Notes: generated by a model not told the origin, from the letters alone. Shown: positions 19,587-30,965, numbered from the stretch's first letter. The stretch is DNA of 64,000 nt from Vibrio cincinnatiensis (GCF_022113815.1 NZ_SGOM01000001.1:62001-126000), one strand, 5' to 3'. A program made the numbers and translations.

Positions 19587-21769
19587 TATTTGTTCTCCTC
19601 AGCGTTATCTTGTTGGTTATTGGTTTGTTGTGCTTTACGGGCTTTAGCGCGAGCAATGGCAGCAGCGACGGCTGCTTTTTTGGGGTCGACTTCCGTCTCT
19701 GTCGTTGGTTCAGCCTGAGTTTCAGTGGGCAGCTGTTCCGCTTTACGGGCTTTAGCGCGAGCAATGGCAGCGGCGACGGCTGCTTTTTTGGGGTCGACTT
19801 TCGTCTCTGTCGTTGGTTCAGCCTGAGTTTCAGTGGGCAGTTGTTCCGCTTTACGGGCTTTAGCGCGAGCAATGGCAGCGGCGACGGCTGCTTTTTTGGG
19901 ATCAACTTCCGTCTCTGTCGTTGGTTCAGCCTGAGTTTCAGTGGGCAGCTGTTCCGCTTTACGGGCTTTAGCGCGAGCAATGGCAGCAGCAACGGCTGCT
20001 TTTTTGGGATCGACTTCTGTCTCTGTCGTTTGGTCAACCTGAGTTTTTGCTGATTGCTGTTCGGCTTTACGCTGTCTAGCCAGTTGTTTTCGCTCTTCAC
20101 GAAGTTTAACCATTTCAGCATTATCTGGTTCTTGGGCCCCGGTTTGCAATGCCTTGGCTTGCTTAGCTTTGGCTCGGGCAATAGCCGCTGCTACGGCGGG
20201 CTTAGTGGTATTATCTTTGGTTTCTTGAGGCTGTTTTTGAGCGTTAACCCGAGTAATGGCGGCGGCAATGGCATCTTCACCACCACTTTTTTGCATCTCT
20301 TTTCGACGATCTTCTGCGGCTTTTTTGAAGCGATTTTCTCGCTCAGCTTTGTCGCGTTCCATCCGCGTTTTTTTCTCTTCAAAACGCTGTTTCGCTCGTT
20401 CGGCAGCCTCAGCTTCTCGTTTACGAGTGCGAATTTCGGCCTTGGCTTGGCGATAATAGTGAACCAATGGAATGTCGCTTGGGCAGACATAGGCACAAGC
20501 GCCACATTCGATGCAGTCTTTGAGATTCAGCTCTTCACATTTTTCATATTCTTGTGCTTTCGCGTGCCAGAGTAACTGTTGTGGTAACAGCGATGCAGGA
20601 CAAGCATCAGCACATTGGCCACAACGGATACAGGCCATTTCAGCTTGTTGCGGGGCGATCTCTTTTCGTGTCGGAGCCAAAATACAGTTAGTGGTTTTGG
20701 TGATCGGTACGTTAGCGTGGGGGAGGGTAAAGCCCATCATTGGGCCACCCATGATCAAACGCGGAAATTTTCTGTCTGCTTGATAATCGAACGTATTGAG
20801 AAGCGTTTGAACGGGTGTACCGAGTAAAGCCCAAATATTTCGGGGTTGGGTAAATGTGTTGCCCGTTAAAGTGACGACTCGCTGGATTAAGGGCTCATCA
20901 TTGATGACTGCGCGTTTTATGGCATACATAGAGCCGACATTCTGTACCATTACCCCGATTTCTGCTGGAATGCCACTATTGGGAACTTCAAGATTGGTAA
21001 GAATTTTGATTAACTGTTTTTCACCACCTGAAGGGTATTTAGTGGGGATCACTCGGATGATCAGATCCTTCAGCTTTGCTGCTTGCTCAAGGGCTTGAAT
21101 TGCTTCCGGTTTATTATCTTCAATACCGATAATGGTCAACTTCGGTTTTAAAATATGCTCGACAATACTAATGCCTTGGATGATTTCTTCGGCATGTTCA
21201 CACATAAGCCGATCATCAGCAGTGATATAGGGTTCACATTCAGCCGCATTAATGATCAATATTTCGGTACGAGATAGGCCGGATTGAATTTTTTTTGCGG
21301 TCGGAAATCCCGCCCCCCCCATGCCAGCTATCCCTGCTTGGCGGATAACTTCGATGAGTTGCTCAGGTGTGTGCTGAGTATAATCACTTATGGGATGGCG
21401 TGTTATCCAGTGATCTTGTCCATCCGGTTTGAGAATAATGCTCGTTTCAGCCAACCCTGAGGGGTGCGCCGTCGTCCTGGGTTCAATAGCGATAATTGTG
21501 CCAGACGTGGGGGCGTGAATCGGTAACATAAAAGTACTGCTGTACTGAGTTAGCGCTTGCCCTTTTAAGACGGATTGACCAACATCGACTAATAGATCTC
21601 CCGCCTTACCAATATGCTGCTTAATGGGCAGTATCAGTTCTTCAGGAATGAGGGCGGGGAGCATTGCCGCATGATTGGATTGTTGTTTATTTTCTGGTGG
21701 GTGAATACCACCGGGAAAATCCCAAAGTTGACCCGCTTGGATCTGTTCAATTAATGACAACATACCCAC
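19586..21769 (-). CDS. rsxC: Rnf/Rsx electron transport complex subunit C with repeat-rich tail
   Basis: Peripheral cytoplasmic subunit carrying the NADH/FMN-binding domain (glycine-rich [12 protein letters not shown] near residues 145-157) and two 4Fe-4S clusters ([12 protein letters not shown] near 377 and [16 protein letters not shown] near 415). The conserved core ends near residue 450. It is followed by a highly charged helical tail ([20 protein letters not shown]) and alanine/lysine-rich tandem repeats reaching residue 727. The variable-length C-terminal tail is known for gammaproteobacterial RsxC, and its role is uncertain. A run of seven C at 21314-21320 encodes the glycine loop. It is the largest gene of the operon. 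Confidence 0.96.
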   Translation of the reverse strand: MGMLSLIEQIQAGQLWDFPGGIHPPENKQQSNHAAMLPALIPEELILPIKQHIGKAGDLLVDVGQSVLKGQALTQYSSTFMLPIHAPTSGTIIAIEPRTTAHPSGLAETSIILKPDGQDHWITRHPISDYTQHTPEQLIEVIRQAGIAGMGGAGFPTAKKIQSGLSRTEILIINAAECEPYITADDRLMCEHAEEIIQGISIVEHILKPKLTIIGIEDNKPEAIQALEQAAKLKDLIIRVIPTKYPSGGEKQLIKILTNLEVPNSGIPAEIGVMVQNVGSMYAIKRAVINDEPLIQRVVTLTGNTFTQPRNIWALLGTPVQTLLNTFDYQADRKFPRLIMGGPMMGFTLPHANVPITKTTNCILAPTRKEIAPQQAEMACIRCGQCADACPASLLPQQLLWHAKAQEYEKCEELNLKDCIECGACAYVCPSDIPLVHYYRQAKAEIRTRKREAEAAERAKQRFEEKKTRMERDKAERENRFKKAAEDRRKEMQKSGGEDAIAAAITRVNAQKQPQETKDNTTKPAVAAAIARAKAKQAKALQTGAQEPDNAEMVKLREERKQLARQRKAEQQSAKTQVDQTTETEVDPKKAAVAAAIARAKARKAEQLPTETQAEPTTETEVDPKKAAVAAAIARAKARKAEQLPTETQAEPTTETKVDPKKAAVAAAIARAKARKAEQLPTETQAEPTTETEVDPKKAAVAAAIARAKARKAQQTNNQQDNAEENK
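19616..20030 (-). repeat. Tandem 108-bp repeats in the rsxC tail
   Basis: Three near-identical 36-codon units and one partial unit in frame. Each has [20 protein letters not shown] then [16 protein letters not shown] diverged unit ([20 protein letters not shown]) lies further upstream in the gene. DNA copies differ by only a few bases, which suggests recent copy-number change. Confidence 0.95.
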
Positions 21770-21771
21770 CC

Positions 21772-22359
21772 TTAATGTGCGCTTCTTTGCGTATCAGACG
21801 CAGATTCAGTGATGTTAACAACAGGAATTGCATTCATTTGCCACTTCCAAGTATCTGGAGTCGTTTCCACAGGGATCATCTCGATACAATCGGTTGGGCA
21901 AGGGGCAACGCATAAATCACAGCCTGTACACTCGTCTTTTATCACGGTATGGACTGCTTTTGTGCCTCCGACGATGGCGTCGACAGGACAGGCTTGAATA
22001 CATTTTGTGCAGCCAATACACATATCTTCGTGAATAAAGGCGACAGTTTTAACTTTGTTATCGAGATCGTGCGCCGATTCTTGAACTTCAACACCCATTA
22101 AATCTGCAAGTTTTTCAATCGTTGCTTGTCCACCGGGCGGGCATTTGTTAATCGCATCGCCATTTGCGATAGCTTCGGCATAGGGACGGCAACCTGGATA
22201 ACCACATTGACCACATTGAGTTTGTGGCAAAATAGCATCAATTTGATCCACGATCGGGTCACCTTCGACTTTAAAGCGAATCGAGGCAAAGCCCAAAATG
22301 GCACCAAAAATCGCGGCTAATGCCGCTAACGCAAGAACGGCGATCAATAATGTACTCAT
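21772..22359 (-). CDS. rsxB: Rnf/Rsx electron transport complex subunit B
   Basis: Membrane-anchored ferredoxin-like subunit, 195 residues. It has an N-terminal membrane helix (about 5-26), a four-cysteine 4Fe-4S motif (CGQCGYPGC plus a later Cys in NKCPPGG), and two ferredoxin clusters ([16 protein letters not shown] and [16 protein letters not shown]). It passes electrons between RsxC and the membrane subunits. It lies 2 bases from both neighbours rsxC and rsxA, so translation is tightly coupled. Confidence 0.97.
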   Translation of the reverse strand: MSTLLIAVLALAALAAIFGAILGFASIRFKVEGDPIVDQIDAILPQTQCGQCGYPGCRPYAEAIANGDAINKCPPGGQATIEKLADLMGVEVQESAHDLDNKVKTVAFIHEDMCIGCTKCIQACPVDAIVGGTKAVHTVIKDECTGCDLCVAPCPTDCIEMIPVETTPDTWKWQMNAIPVVNITESASDTQRSAH

Positions 22360-22361
22360 TA

Positions 22362-22940
22362 CTATTTCACCAATCCGGTAAAGCCCATAAAGGCAAGAGA
22401 CATTAGCCCTGCTGTAATCATAGCAATTGATGCGCCTTTAAATGGGGCGGGAACATCTGCGACTTGAATGCGTTCACGCATGGAGGCAAAAAGAATAAGA
22501 ACCAACGAAAATCCGACAGCAGCCCCGAAGCCGTAAATGATAGATTGGATGAAGTTATGATTTTCATTAATATTTAGTAGGGCGACACCGAGTACCGCGC
22601 AATTTGTTGTGATCAAAGGTAAGAAAATACCCAACAAGCGATACAAGGTTGGGCTGGTTTTATGTACGACCATTTCAGTAAATTGCACAACGACAGCAAT
22701 CACTAAAATAAAGCTCATGGTCCTTAAATATTCAATGCCAAGCGGGCGAAGAATGTAACTTTCGACCAGGTATGCACACACGGAAGCCAGTGTAAGTACA
22801 AAGGTGGTTGCAAACCCCATTCCTATCGCGGTTTCGAGTTTTTTGGATACCCCCATGAAGGGGCATAAGCCGAGAAACTTTACCAGTACAAAGTTATTAA
22901 CCAATACCGTACCGATTAATAGCAAAAAATATTCGGTCAT
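22362..22940 (-). CDS. rsxA: Rnf/Rsx electron transport complex subunit A
   Basis: First gene of the rsxABCDGE-nth operon. The integral-membrane protein has 192 residues and about six membrane segments. The start [20 protein letters not shown] at 22940 matches the family. An open frame reaches 23045 but the extra 35 codons are not conserved-looking. The motif [13 protein letters not shown] carries the conserved cysteine that, with RsxE, holds an intramembrane iron-sulfur cluster. In some bacteria Rsx keeps SoxR reduced; in others Rnf drives ferredoxin reduction or ion pumping. Confidence 0.97.
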   Translation of the reverse strand: MTEYFLLLIGTVLVNNFVLVKFLGLCPFMGVSKKLETAIGMGFATTFVLTLASVCAYLVESYILRPLGIEYLRTMSFILVIAVVVQFTEMVVHKTSPTLYRLLGIFLPLITTNCAVLGVALLNINENHNFIQSIIYGFGAAVGFSLVLILFASMRERIQVADVPAPFKGASIAMITAGLMSLAFMGFTGLVK

Positions 22941-23127
22941 AATGCGAGTCGTCTTCAATTCTGATCTGGGTATTATCCTGCTTTGGGCTGTCAATAACAA
23001 CCGAGGAAAACAAAGGTTTTCTCTTTCTGAATAGAAAATAGACATACAATGAATATCAATGACTGCCTCTTTTCCTACTTGTTACAAACAGATGTAAGCG
23101 CAGTTTTATCATTATACTGAAAGAAAG

Positions 23128-23152
23128 AGGCTTCCAATTTGCCAGGAAGCCT
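23128..23152 (-). terminator. Terminator after the PAS chemoreceptor gene
   Basis: Perfect 8-bp stem AGGCTTCC / GGAAGCCT. On the minus strand it is followed by CTTTCTTTC, about 50 bases after the stop of the receptor gene. Confidence 0.65.
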
Positions 23153-23202
23153 TATGTAATACATTGAATAGCATGGTGAATGGTTGATTTTATATGAATA
23201 TG

Positions 23203-24756
23203 TTAACGTTTAAATCGGACCACAAGTTCATGTAAATCATCCGATACTTTATGGACATCATCAATACAGTCACTGAGTTCATTTGATCCTTTCAGCGTGG
23301 AGGTAGCAAGCGTAGAAATATTGACAATTTGTTGATTCACATCTTCCGCGACATGTGCTTGCTGCTCTACAGCAGTAGCAATTTGTGAAGACATAGCGGC
23401 AATATGTTCAACGGCTTGAGAAATTCCTTTTAAGACTTCACCACTTTCTAACACATAGGTAAGTCCTTCTTCTGCATCGGAAACGCCTGTCTGTGATACT
23501 TTGACGGCTTGTTGGGCTCGTTGCGTAAGCTCTGAAATGATGGTATGGATATCTTGTGTGGATTGTTGAGTTCGTGTCGCTAATACTCGAACTTCATCGG
23601 CTACTACGGCAAAGCCTCGACCTTGTTCCCCTGCTCTTGCCGCTTCGATTGCGGCATTTAACGCGAGTAGGTTTGTTTGTTCAGCAATGTTTTCAATAAT
23701 TTGTGCTACGTGAGCAATTTTATTGGTTTGATCGGAAACACTTTGTACGGATTGCCCGATCTGCTGAACCGTTTGTTTCAGTTTTTCGATCGCATCACGT
23801 GTTGTGTTTGAGGTGGTGACACCGTTTTGAGTCAGTTTATTGGCCACTTCCGCTTGATCGGCGGCATTATTGACGTGTTCTGATACATCATGGATCGAGG
23901 TACTCATTTCATGCATGGCGGTTGCAACCGTTTCGGTCTCTTTTTGCTGCCGAGCCATTTCTTTTTTAGCCGTTTGCGTTAATGATTGCCCTCGTTTTGC
24001 TTCCGTCGACACATTGACAGCGGCATTTTCTATTCTGGCAATGATGGTGCTTAAATGCGCAGCTTGGCTATAGAGAGACACTTTAATTTTTCCCAGTTCA
24101 CCTCTATCGTCGGCATAAGTGTACATGGCGAGTGGGTGGTAGAAGGCGGATTTGAGCATATCGCTGAGTGAACGGAGTGTTTGCTTCCTAACATAAGAAA
24201 CCCAAACCCCAAAGATAATTACCCCAGCAAGTAATAAGCTTTCAGACAATTCAGAGTATCCCATGGCATACCCAATACCAGAGAGTACCAAAACAAAAAT
24301 TAAAAAGAGATTTTCTAACCCAATCGGTAAAGGTTTTCTTGGTAATTTCCCAGAACGGATTCTTTGATAAAACTTTTCTGCTCGGGCAACGGCTTTTTTA
24401 TCTGGGCAAGAGCGAACAGATTCATAGCCAATCACTTTATTGTCTTGGGTAATCGGTGTGACATAAGCATCCACCCAGTAGAAGTCGCCATTTTTGCAGC
24501 GATTTTTCACTAACCCCATCCAAGGTTGCCCCGTTTTAAGGTGTTCCCACATAACTTTAAATGCTTGGGAAGGCATATCAGGATGACGAACAATATTGTG
24601 AGGTTGACCAATGAGTTCCTCTTTTTGAAAACCACTGATTTTGACGAAAGCGTCATTACATTCCAAGATGGTTCCGTGAGTATCCGTGACGGAAATCAGT
24701 TTTGTGTCTTTACCAAAGGTTTTTTCTTTGTCTGTAACCGGTAGATTTTTTCGCAT
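23203..24756 (-). CDS. Aer-like PAS-domain methyl-accepting chemotaxis protein
   Basis: 517-residue chemoreceptor without a periplasmic sensor. An N-terminal PAS domain (about 20-120) carries [20 protein letters not shown] and the [20 protein letters not shown] strand pair, as in the FAD-binding PAS of Aer. Two close membrane segments (about 145-190) follow, then a HAMP-like stretch and the coiled-coil signalling domain with the hairpin tip [20 protein letters not shown] and [18 protein letters not shown]. It probably senses redox or energy state and signals to CheA/CheW. Cofactor binding is inferred only from overall design. It is a single gene with its own terminator. Confidence 0.9.
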   Translation of the reverse strand: MRKNLPVTDKEKTFGKDTKLISVTDTHGTILECNDAFVKISGFQKEELIGQPHNIVRHPDMPSQAFKVMWEHLKTGQPWMGLVKNRCKNGDFYWVDAYVTPITQDNKVIGYESVRSCPDKKAVARAEKFYQRIRSGKLPRKPLPIGLENLFLIFVLVLSGIGYAMGYSELSESLLLAGVIIFGVWVSYVRKQTLRSLSDMLKSAFYHPLAMYTYADDRGELGKIKVSLYSQAAHLSTIIARIENAAVNVSTEAKRGQSLTQTAKKEMARQQKETETVATAMHEMSTSIHDVSEHVNNAADQAEVANKLTQNGVTTSNTTRDAIEKLKQTVQQIGQSVQSVSDQTNKIAHVAQIIENIAEQTNLLALNAAIEAARAGEQGRGFAVVADEVRVLATRTQQSTQDIHTIISELTQRAQQAVKVSQTGVSDAEEGLTYVLESGEVLKGISQAVEHIAAMSSQIATAVEQQAHVAEDVNQQIVNISTLATSTLKGSNELSDCIDDVHKVSDDLHELVVRFKR

Positions 24757-25056
24757 AGAAGTATCCTGAAGGAAATAGCGTTGCCGACTGCGATGTTATA
24801 AAAGTGTGATCTTATGAAACATATTGGTGTATCTATATAAGAGTAATCTAATTTTATAAATGTGCCATTGTTGATAGCATTCTTATGTTGTGTTCGTTAA
24901 TAAATGTGTGAGTTGTCACTAAGTGTATGAGTATAAACGTAATATTAGGGATAATGGATGCGAAAATCGGTTGAGAACGAGAACAGTAGCAGAACTTAGC
25001 CGCACCGCGCTATTGTTAAAAATGGTGTGGTTAAGAGGGGGTAGTGAAGATATCGG
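24757..25056. other. Intergenic region before the PAS receptor gene
   Basis: This 300-base AT-rich gap should hold the receptor promoter. I see no clear operator. Near its left edge, CCGCACC and GGTGTGG (about 25002-25030) could form a weak hairpin with one G-U pair. No supported gene. Confidence 0.4.
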
Positions 25057-25677
25057 TTAGCTGAATAGTAGCCAGATAGAAACACCTATCATCATTGTGC
25101 CAGCGATACGATTCAGTAACCGCAAATTATCTGCTTGCCCTAGTGCCTGTTTTAGGCCTTTTCCTCCCATTGCATAGAGAGACATAGAGACAAACTCAGA
25201 AACCATGATGATAGAGACAAGAAGGGTGAGTTGTGGGGCTAAGCGGTGAGATTGATCGATAAAAGGGGGTAATAGAGCAATCATAAATGCCCAGCCTTTC
25301 GGGTTAGCGATCGCCGTGATGAAACCTTGCATCAATAGGGTACGACGATGGTTTGTTATGGAAGAGTGGTCAACTGAACTCAGGGCGAGTTTGCCTTTTG
25401 AACGCCACATTTGGATGCCCAGATAGAGTAAATAACCTGCACCAACTAGTTTAAACAGGGTAAAAATCCATGGATAGTTCAACATGATGGCTGCAATTCC
25501 GACCACGGCTGAGATAGCCACAACCGCGACGCCAATCAATTCACCAATCATCATCCATAGGGTTCGTCGGTAGCCAATACTCATTCCAAGCGTTAACGCT
25601 AACGTCATACACATCCCTGGTGTAATCGACACAAAGAAAAAAGTAGGGATAAATAAGCCAAGTAATGCGCTATTCAT
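25057..25677 (-). CDS. LysE/RhtB family amino-acid exporter
   Basis: 206-residue inner-membrane protein with about six hydrophobic segments. The signature opening is FFVSITPGMCMTLALTLGMS with IGYRRTLWMMIGELIGV, matching the RhtB branch of the LysE superfamily. These export amino acids or their derivatives such as homoserine lactone or threonine; the substrate here is unknown. It is monocistronic between the chemoreceptor and a thioesterase gene on the same strand. Confidence 0.88.
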   Translation of the reverse strand: MNSALLGLFIPTFFFVSITPGMCMTLALTLGMSIGYRRTLWMMIGELIGVAVVAISAVVGIAAIMLNYPWIFTLFKLVGAGYLLYLGIQMWRSKGKLALSSVDHSSITNHRRTLLMQGFITAIANPKGWAFMIALLPPFIDQSHRLAPQLTLLVSIIMVSEFVSMSLYAMGGKGLKQALGQADNLRLLNRIAGTMMIGVSIWLLFS

Positions 25678-25765
25678 GCAATTGATCCATCAACGATAAT
25701 TTCTTTGCACAATAAGCGTTGAGCGAGGCTTAGGCAAGAGGCTCTTATGCCTCTTGTTTTCATTC

Positions 25766-26209
25766 TTACCATCCCCGTGTTTCACTTTTCTCCATTTGTT
25801 GGATGGTTTGAATGAGGGGGGCGGGTAAAGCCGCTTTTTGCCCGCTGACAAAGTTGAACATGACGATGGTTGCTGAACCTGTAGTGGAGACTTTCCCTAT
25901 TTTTTTACTTACGATCTGATACTCCATGGTGAATCGGTCAGCCTGAATATCCACGACTTTAGAACCAATCAATAAAGTATCAGGAAAGGTAATGGGAATT
26001 TTATAGCGACATTGGGTTTCACTCAGTACTGGGCCTATCCCACTGGTTTGTGTTTCTTCCATTAAGGCGATGTGTTTGAAGTAATCAATTCTAGCGGTTT
26101 CAAAGTAGCGAAAATAGATCACATTGTTAACATGCTGAAGGGCATCCATTTCTCCCCAAGCGACGGAAATTTCAGTAATGACGGGGAAATCGTTGAGTAA
26201 TGGTTCCAT
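25766..26209 (-). CDS. Hotdog-fold acyl-CoA thioesterase (4HBT family)
   Basis: 147-residue single-domain protein of the 4-hydroxybenzoyl-CoA thioesterase group. The active-site motif is WGEMDALQHVNNVIYFRYFE, with the catalytic Asp before the helix. It should hydrolyse acyl-CoA thioesters; chain length and physiological role cannot be told from sequence. It resembles FadM/YbgC-type proteins but has no Tol-Pal neighbours that would mark it as YbgC. Confidence 0.85.
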   Translation of the reverse strand: MEPLLNDFPVITEISVAWGEMDALQHVNNVIYFRYFETARIDYFKHIALMEETQTSGIGPVLSETQCRYKIPITFPDTLLIGSKVVDIQADRFTMEYQIVSKKIGKVSTTGSATIVMFNFVSGQKAALPAPLIQTIQQMEKSETRGW

Positions 26210-26349
26210 AAAAAGATCTTCCTGACGTTTTTAGAACAATTATTCTATCGATATTGATGAGTAAATAGGGTGATTTTGTTATCATTTTTTTAACAAATGA
26301 ATAAATGTTCCAGCATAACTTATGGGTTACACTGGAACGAAGCCGTATG

Positions 26350-27882
26350 CTACTTCTTCGGATGGGTGAACCCACCATAGAGATCCATCCGACGATGGCG
26401 CAAATTAGTGACTGACCCTTCAGTGTTCAACTGTTTTAGCTTATCAAGATCCACATCAGCAAAGATAATCATCTCTGTATTTGGGCTGGCTTCAGTAATC
26501 GTCGCATCGTGTGGGAAGAAAACATCCGATGGAGAGAAAACCGCTGACTGAGCGTATTGGATATCCACATTATCAACTCGCGGTAAATTACCGACACTGC
26601 CTCCAATGGCAACATAGCACTCGTTTTCAATCGCTCTAGCCTGCGCGCAAAGGCGAACACGCTGATAACCGTTTTTCGTATCGGTCCAGAAAGGAACAAA
26701 GATAATTTGTACGCCTTGTTCTGCTAGCATGCGCCCGAGTTCTGGAAATTCGCTGTCATAACAAATTAAAATGCCTACTCGACCAGCATCCGTCTCAAAT
26801 ACTTGGACGTGATTACCACCATCAATAACCCAATCTCGTTTTTCATGTGGGGTGATATGAATTTTGTATTGTTCGTCAATTGAGCCATCACGGTGGAGTA
26901 AATAGGCGACATTATATAATTGGCCATCTTCTAACACTGGCATGCTACCCGCAATAATATTGATGTTGTAAGTGACGGCCAGTTTCGAGAAATGCGTTTT
27001 TATTTGCTCGCTGAAGGAAGCCAGAAAGCGAATGGCTTCCACACTATTTTGTTCCCGTTTTAATCCCATCAATGGTGCATTAAAGAATTCAGGGAAGAGA
27101 GCAAAATCTGCTTGATATTTTGAAAGTGAATCGACAAAAAATTCAGCTTGATCCAATAAATCTTCTACGCTGAGCACCGCCCGCATTTGCCACTGAACGA
27201 TACCAATGCGGACTAAGGTTTTTTCGACATCATGAATAGATTGAATATCTTCTTCATAAAAGAAGTTATCCCACTCTAGTAAAGTGGCATAACCTCGAGA
27301 GTTATCGTCTTCAGGCAGGTAGTGGCGCATGATACGTTTGACATCAAAATCATTAGCCAGTTGAAAAGAGAGAATAGGGTCGTGTAGCTCGCGTCGTTTA
27401 ACCTTTTCGATATAGTCCATTACAGGCATTTCGTCCGCATATTGAGCGTAACCGGGTATCCGACCACCCGCTAAAATGGCTTTTAGGTTATCACTACGGC
27501 ATAACTCTTTTCTAGCGGCATAGAGCCGACGACCTAATCGTAAGCCTCGGTAATCCGGGTGAACAAATACATCCAAACCATATAAGGCATCGCCATTGGT
27601 TTTATGCTGAATAACATTTTGTTCATTGATAATGTCAGTATAAACATGGGGAAGGGAAAAGCGGTTGTAATCGACCTAGATGGTCAGTGCAGCTCCAATG
27701 ACTTTTCCATCATCCTCAATACAGATTTGCCCATCTGGAAACTGATGAATTAAATCCATAATGGTCATTCTTGGCCAAGCGCCGCCGACATCGTGAAACA
27801 CTAAGTCCATTAACGCTGCCAATTCAGGATAATCACTCTTTTCAATGACACGCAGAGTTAGGCGTGGTGCTGGATTACTCAT
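26350..27882 (-). pseudogene. GNAT acetyltransferase-nitrilase fusion interrupted by one in-frame TAG
   Basis: The 68 codons before the stop (27882-27679) are the start of a GNAT domain (RLTLRVIEKSDYPELAALMD). TAG lies at 27676-27678, after IGAALTI. The same frame then stays open and continues the domain (VDYNRFSLPHVYTDI, then LDVFVHPDYRGLRLGRRLYA). The remainder is a carbon-nitrogen hydrolase with the triad Glu (LFPEFFNAP), Lys (YKIHITPHEKRDW) and Cys (GILICYDSEFPEL). Without the stop it would be a normal-looking 510-residue fusion. It is either a very recent null allele, a truncated product restarted downstream (TTG at 27576), nonsense suppression, or a sequence error. The family probably hydrolyses amides; the substrate is unknown. 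Confidence 0.85.
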
Positions 27883-28175
27883 AAACTATGCTTCCTTGTT
27901 TTTATCCATACTGGACAATATTTCCTTTTGAATCAAGTTCAAAGAAGACGTTAGCTTGAGTATTACGATAAGTAAGTGGGAAGTGATGCAAGGTAAGAGG
28001 GTAAAGGATATATTTGGCTCTTTATTATAAAAAAGTTATTAAATTGAATAATAATTTCGAGCTTAGTCACGAGAATGGCACTGAAAAAATAAGCAATTTA
28101 GGTCATATTGTTTGCTAATACGATCATCGTGGCGATGTATCACTGCGATGATTCTTTCCAGTAGGCTTAGAGTGA

Positions 28176-28937
28176 ATGATCATGCCGTTATGTCAGTTGC
28201 CCGTGTTGTATGTGTTATCCCGAAGTCTTCAACTCTTTAAACAACAGTGGCGACAGTTTCTCCGATTATCGTGGCCTTATTGGTTGGTGACGTTGAGTGC
28301 TCACTATTTTATGCCGAAAGAAGAATATAGTGTTCCACAAACCATTCTATGGAGTACGCTTCTCATGGCTATTACGGCTTGGGTTACGGTTCGCTTGCAT
28401 AGACAGATTCTCTTAGATTTACCGGAGAATTCATCCTTTTCAGGAATACGAGAGCTAAGAATGATTGGCTACTGGGTACTGATGGGTTCCGGGGTGCTTT
28501 CCCTGCTTATGATCACTGTGTTTGTGTTTGTTTATTTTTTTGAGACGTGGCTTGCCTCATTCCCCATTGTTATTCTCTATCTATTTTTTTCGTTACCCTG
28601 TTGCTGGTTATTCGCTCGTTGGAGTTTAGTCATTCCAGCTGTCGCGATTGACCATGAACCCCGTGGTCTGAAAGTGGCGTGGCATTTGTCGAAACCCTAC
28701 CAAATTCCGTTGTTTATTTTACTTGGCCTTTTGCCGTATAGCGTTACCGGATTATTCACGTTTCTGGCACAGTGGGATGTAACAGAACAAGGTGATTGGC
28801 TTTTTAATGTCGCTATGTATTTTTCTTGGTTATATCAAGTATGTATTTTGTCACTAAGTTATCAGTGGATTACTCAGCGCAATAAAATAGAACGTTTTTT
28901 GGACACGCCATCATCAGCTCCTTTGGTCAATAAGTGA
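28176..28937 (+). CDS. Unrecognised integral-membrane protein
   Basis: I do not recognise this 253-residue protein. It has about six hydrophobic segments (near 30-48, 57-72, 93-116, 121-143, 170-190 and 199-218). The first 30 residues are amphipathic (LSRSLQLFKQQWRQFLRL), and the motif VIPAVAIDHEPRGLKVAWHL lies in a loop before the fifth segment. That layout recalls small YciC-like or DUF-type inner-membrane proteins with glycerol-shuffle features, but I cannot assign a family. A second ATG at 28182 is an alternative start. It stands alone with no operon partner. Confidence 0.7.
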   Translation: MIMPLCQLPVLYVLSRSLQLFKQQWRQFLRLSWPYWLVTLSAHYFMPKEEYSVPQTILWSTLLMAITAWVTVRLHRQILLDLPENSSFSGIRELRMIGYWVLMGSGVLSLLMITVFVFVYFFETWLASFPIVILYLFFSLPCCWLFARWSLVIPAVAIDHEPRGLKVAWHLSKPYQIPLFILLGLLPYSVTGLFTFLAQWDVTEQGDWLFNVAMYFSWLYQVCILSLSYQWITQRNKIERFLDTPSSAPLVNK

Positions 28938-29298
28938 TAGTTATCCTGTGTCATGGCCGCTCTGGTCTCTTGGGAGTTTGAGGGGGGATTTTAAGTTGAT
29001 AAAAATATCAATGAAACTCCGCGATGGTGTCAGTGAGATCGTAGATTGAAGAATTGATTTAGCTTGAGACTCGCTTAAACGCACACTTCTGATTATCCAG
29101 AGTTAACACTTCCTTACAATTACAGTATTACTGTGTTTAGTTTAGGGCAACGACAAATCGGCTTAGATAGCATTCTCGTTCGATTGGAACCCTTCAGCTG
29201 TAGACTAACCACTCTTATCAGTTCTTACGCCTACCCCTGCTTGTTGTTCAGCTCGCTTGTCCTGCAAAGTCTTATTTTTACTATTTAGGAGAGGAATC
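28938..29298. other. Intergenic region before yidE
   Basis: About 360 bases without a supported gene. It contains the perfect short dyad ACAGTA-T-TACTGT (about 29122-29134), possibly an operator. An AGGAGAGGA ribosome site lies 5 bases before the yidE start at the right end. Confidence 0.4.
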
Positions 29299-30957
29299 AT
29301 GAGTGACATTGCGCTATCTATCAGCATTCTTTCGCTGGTAGCAGTGCTGGGGTTGTGGCTTGGAAATTGGCGAATATATGGTGTTGGGTTAGGTATTGGC
29401 GGCGTGTTGTTTGGTGGTATTTTAGTTGGCCACTTTACGACGGCTTGGGGAATCGAGCTCGACTATAATACCCTGCATTTTATTCAAGAATTTGGTCTTA
29501 TCCTGTTTGTTTATACGATTGGTATACAAGTGGGGCCAGGTTTTTTCTCTTCACTGAGGTCATCCGGTCTTAAACTTAACGGCTTTGCAGCTTTAATTGT
29601 TCTATTGGGTTGCTTAGTTACCATTGCACTTTACTACTTATTTGATGTGCCATTACCTGTCATTCTTGGCGTTTTCTCCGGGGCTGTAACCAATACGCCT
29701 TCATTAGGTGCAGGGCAGCAAATACTGGGAGAGCTGGGAGGGCAAGAGAACCTGCTCGATTTAACCGGGATGGGGTATGCGATTGCTTATCCATTTGGAA
29801 TTTGCGGTATTTTACTGACGATGTGGCTATTGCGCATGCTATTTCGAGTTAATATTCAGCAAGAAGCCGAGGAGTTTGAAATCCATAATGGGCATAAAAA
29901 AGAGAGCCTCAATACAATAAATGTTGCGGTGAAAAACCCCAATTTAAATGGGTTGCTTTTACAAGATATTCCCGCGTTAAGTGATGGAAATATCATCTGT
30001 TCTCGTTTAAAGCGAGGGGAGCAACTTTATGTTCCTAAGCCAGACTCTCGGGTTGAGCTAAATGACTTCCTTCATCTCGTGGGGGATAAGAAAGCATTAG
30101 AAAAAGCTCGCTTAGTGATCGGTGAAGAGGTTGATGCTTCACTGTCTACGCGCGGAACCGAGTTACGCGTCCAGCGTTTAGTCGTGACCAATGAAATTGT
30201 GCTAGGTAAAAAACTGCGGGATTTGGATCTGAAAGAAAAGTATGACGTAGTGGTCTCTCGGCTCAATAGGGCTGGGGTAGAGCTTATCCCTTCTAGCCAA
30301 TCAACCTTGCAATTTGGGGATATTTTAAATTTGGTGGGCCGCAAAGAAGCCATTGAAGCTGTGAGTGGTATTGTTGGGAATGCGCACCAAAAATTACAAC
30401 ATGTACAAATGTTGCCCGTCTTTGTTGGTATTGGTCTGGGCGTACTATTGGGGTCGATACCTTTTTACTTGCCTGGTTTTCCCGCTGCGATCAAGCTTGG
30501 GCTCGCGGGTGGTCCTCTCATTGTTGCTCTGATTTTAGCCCGTATTGGCAGTATCGGTAAGATGTATTGGTTCATGCCGCCAAGCGCTAACTTAGCATTA
30601 CGTGAAATTGGTATTGTGCTTTTCCTTTCGGTTGTAGGGCTTAAATCTGGGGGGCACTTTGTGGATACCTTGATTCAAGGTGATGGCGTGAGTTGGATGG
30701 GATATGGTGCGTTAATTACCGCGATTCCATTGATTACGGTGGGGGTTCTCGCTCGGTTATTTGGTCACCTGAATTACTTAACCGTATGTGGGATGCTGGC
30801 CGGTTCAATGACGGATCCACCGGCTTTGGCGTTTGCTAATGGGTTGCATGAAACCAGTGGTGCCTCTGCATTAGCGTATGCAACGGTTTACCCTTTGGTG
30901 ATGTGCTTACGAATATTGTCGCCGCAGGTGTTAGCTCTAATTTTATGGGCTTTGTGA
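29299..30957 (+). CDS. yidE: YidE-type putative transporter (AspT/YidE/YbjL family)
   Basis: 552-residue membrane protein very close in plan to E. coli YidE. An N-terminal membrane block (about 1-170; [20 protein letters not shown]) is followed by two RCK-C (TrkA-C-like) regulatory domains (about 190-370; VENPNL-like [15 protein letters not shown] and [15 protein letters not shown]). A second membrane block covers about 375-552 ([20 protein letters not shown]). The duplicated membrane halves are typical of the aspartate:alanine exchanger superfamily; the substrate of YidE is not established. The ATG at 29299 is chosen for its strong ribosome site; a TTG at 29257 would add 14 residues. Confidence 0.93.
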   Translation: MSDIALSISILSLVAVLGLWLGNWRIYGVGLGIGGVLFGGILVGHFTTAWGIELDYNTLHFIQEFGLILFVYTIGIQVGPGFFSSLRSSGLKLNGFAALIVLLGCLVTIALYYLFDVPLPVILGVFSGAVTNTPSLGAGQQILGELGGQENLLDLTGMGYAIAYPFGICGILLTMWLLRMLFRVNIQQEAEEFEIHNGHKKESLNTINVAVKNPNLNGLLLQDIPALSDGNIICSRLKRGEQLYVPKPDSRVELNDFLHLVGDKKALEKARLVIGEEVDASLSTRGTELRVQRLVVTNEIVLGKKLRDLDLKEKYDVVVSRLNRAGVELIPSSQSTLQFGDILNLVGRKEAIEAVSGIVGNAHQKLQHVQMLPVFVGIGLGVLLGSIPFYLPGFPAAIKLGLAGGPLIVALILARIGSIGKMYWFMPPSANLALREIGIVLFLSVVGLKSGGHFVDTLIQGDGVSWMGYGALITAIPLITVGVLARLFGHLNYLTVCGMLAGSMTDPPALAFANGLHETSGASALAYATVYPLVMCLRILSPQVLALILWAL

Positions 30958-30965
30958 GCCAGTAT

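Noticed and set aside
19549..20181. Long open frames on both strands across the rsxC repeats (for example 210 codons minus, 147 codons plus)
   Set aside because: They arise from the 108-bp repeat, whose length is a multiple of three and keeps other frames open. They show low-complexity products and no ribosome sites.
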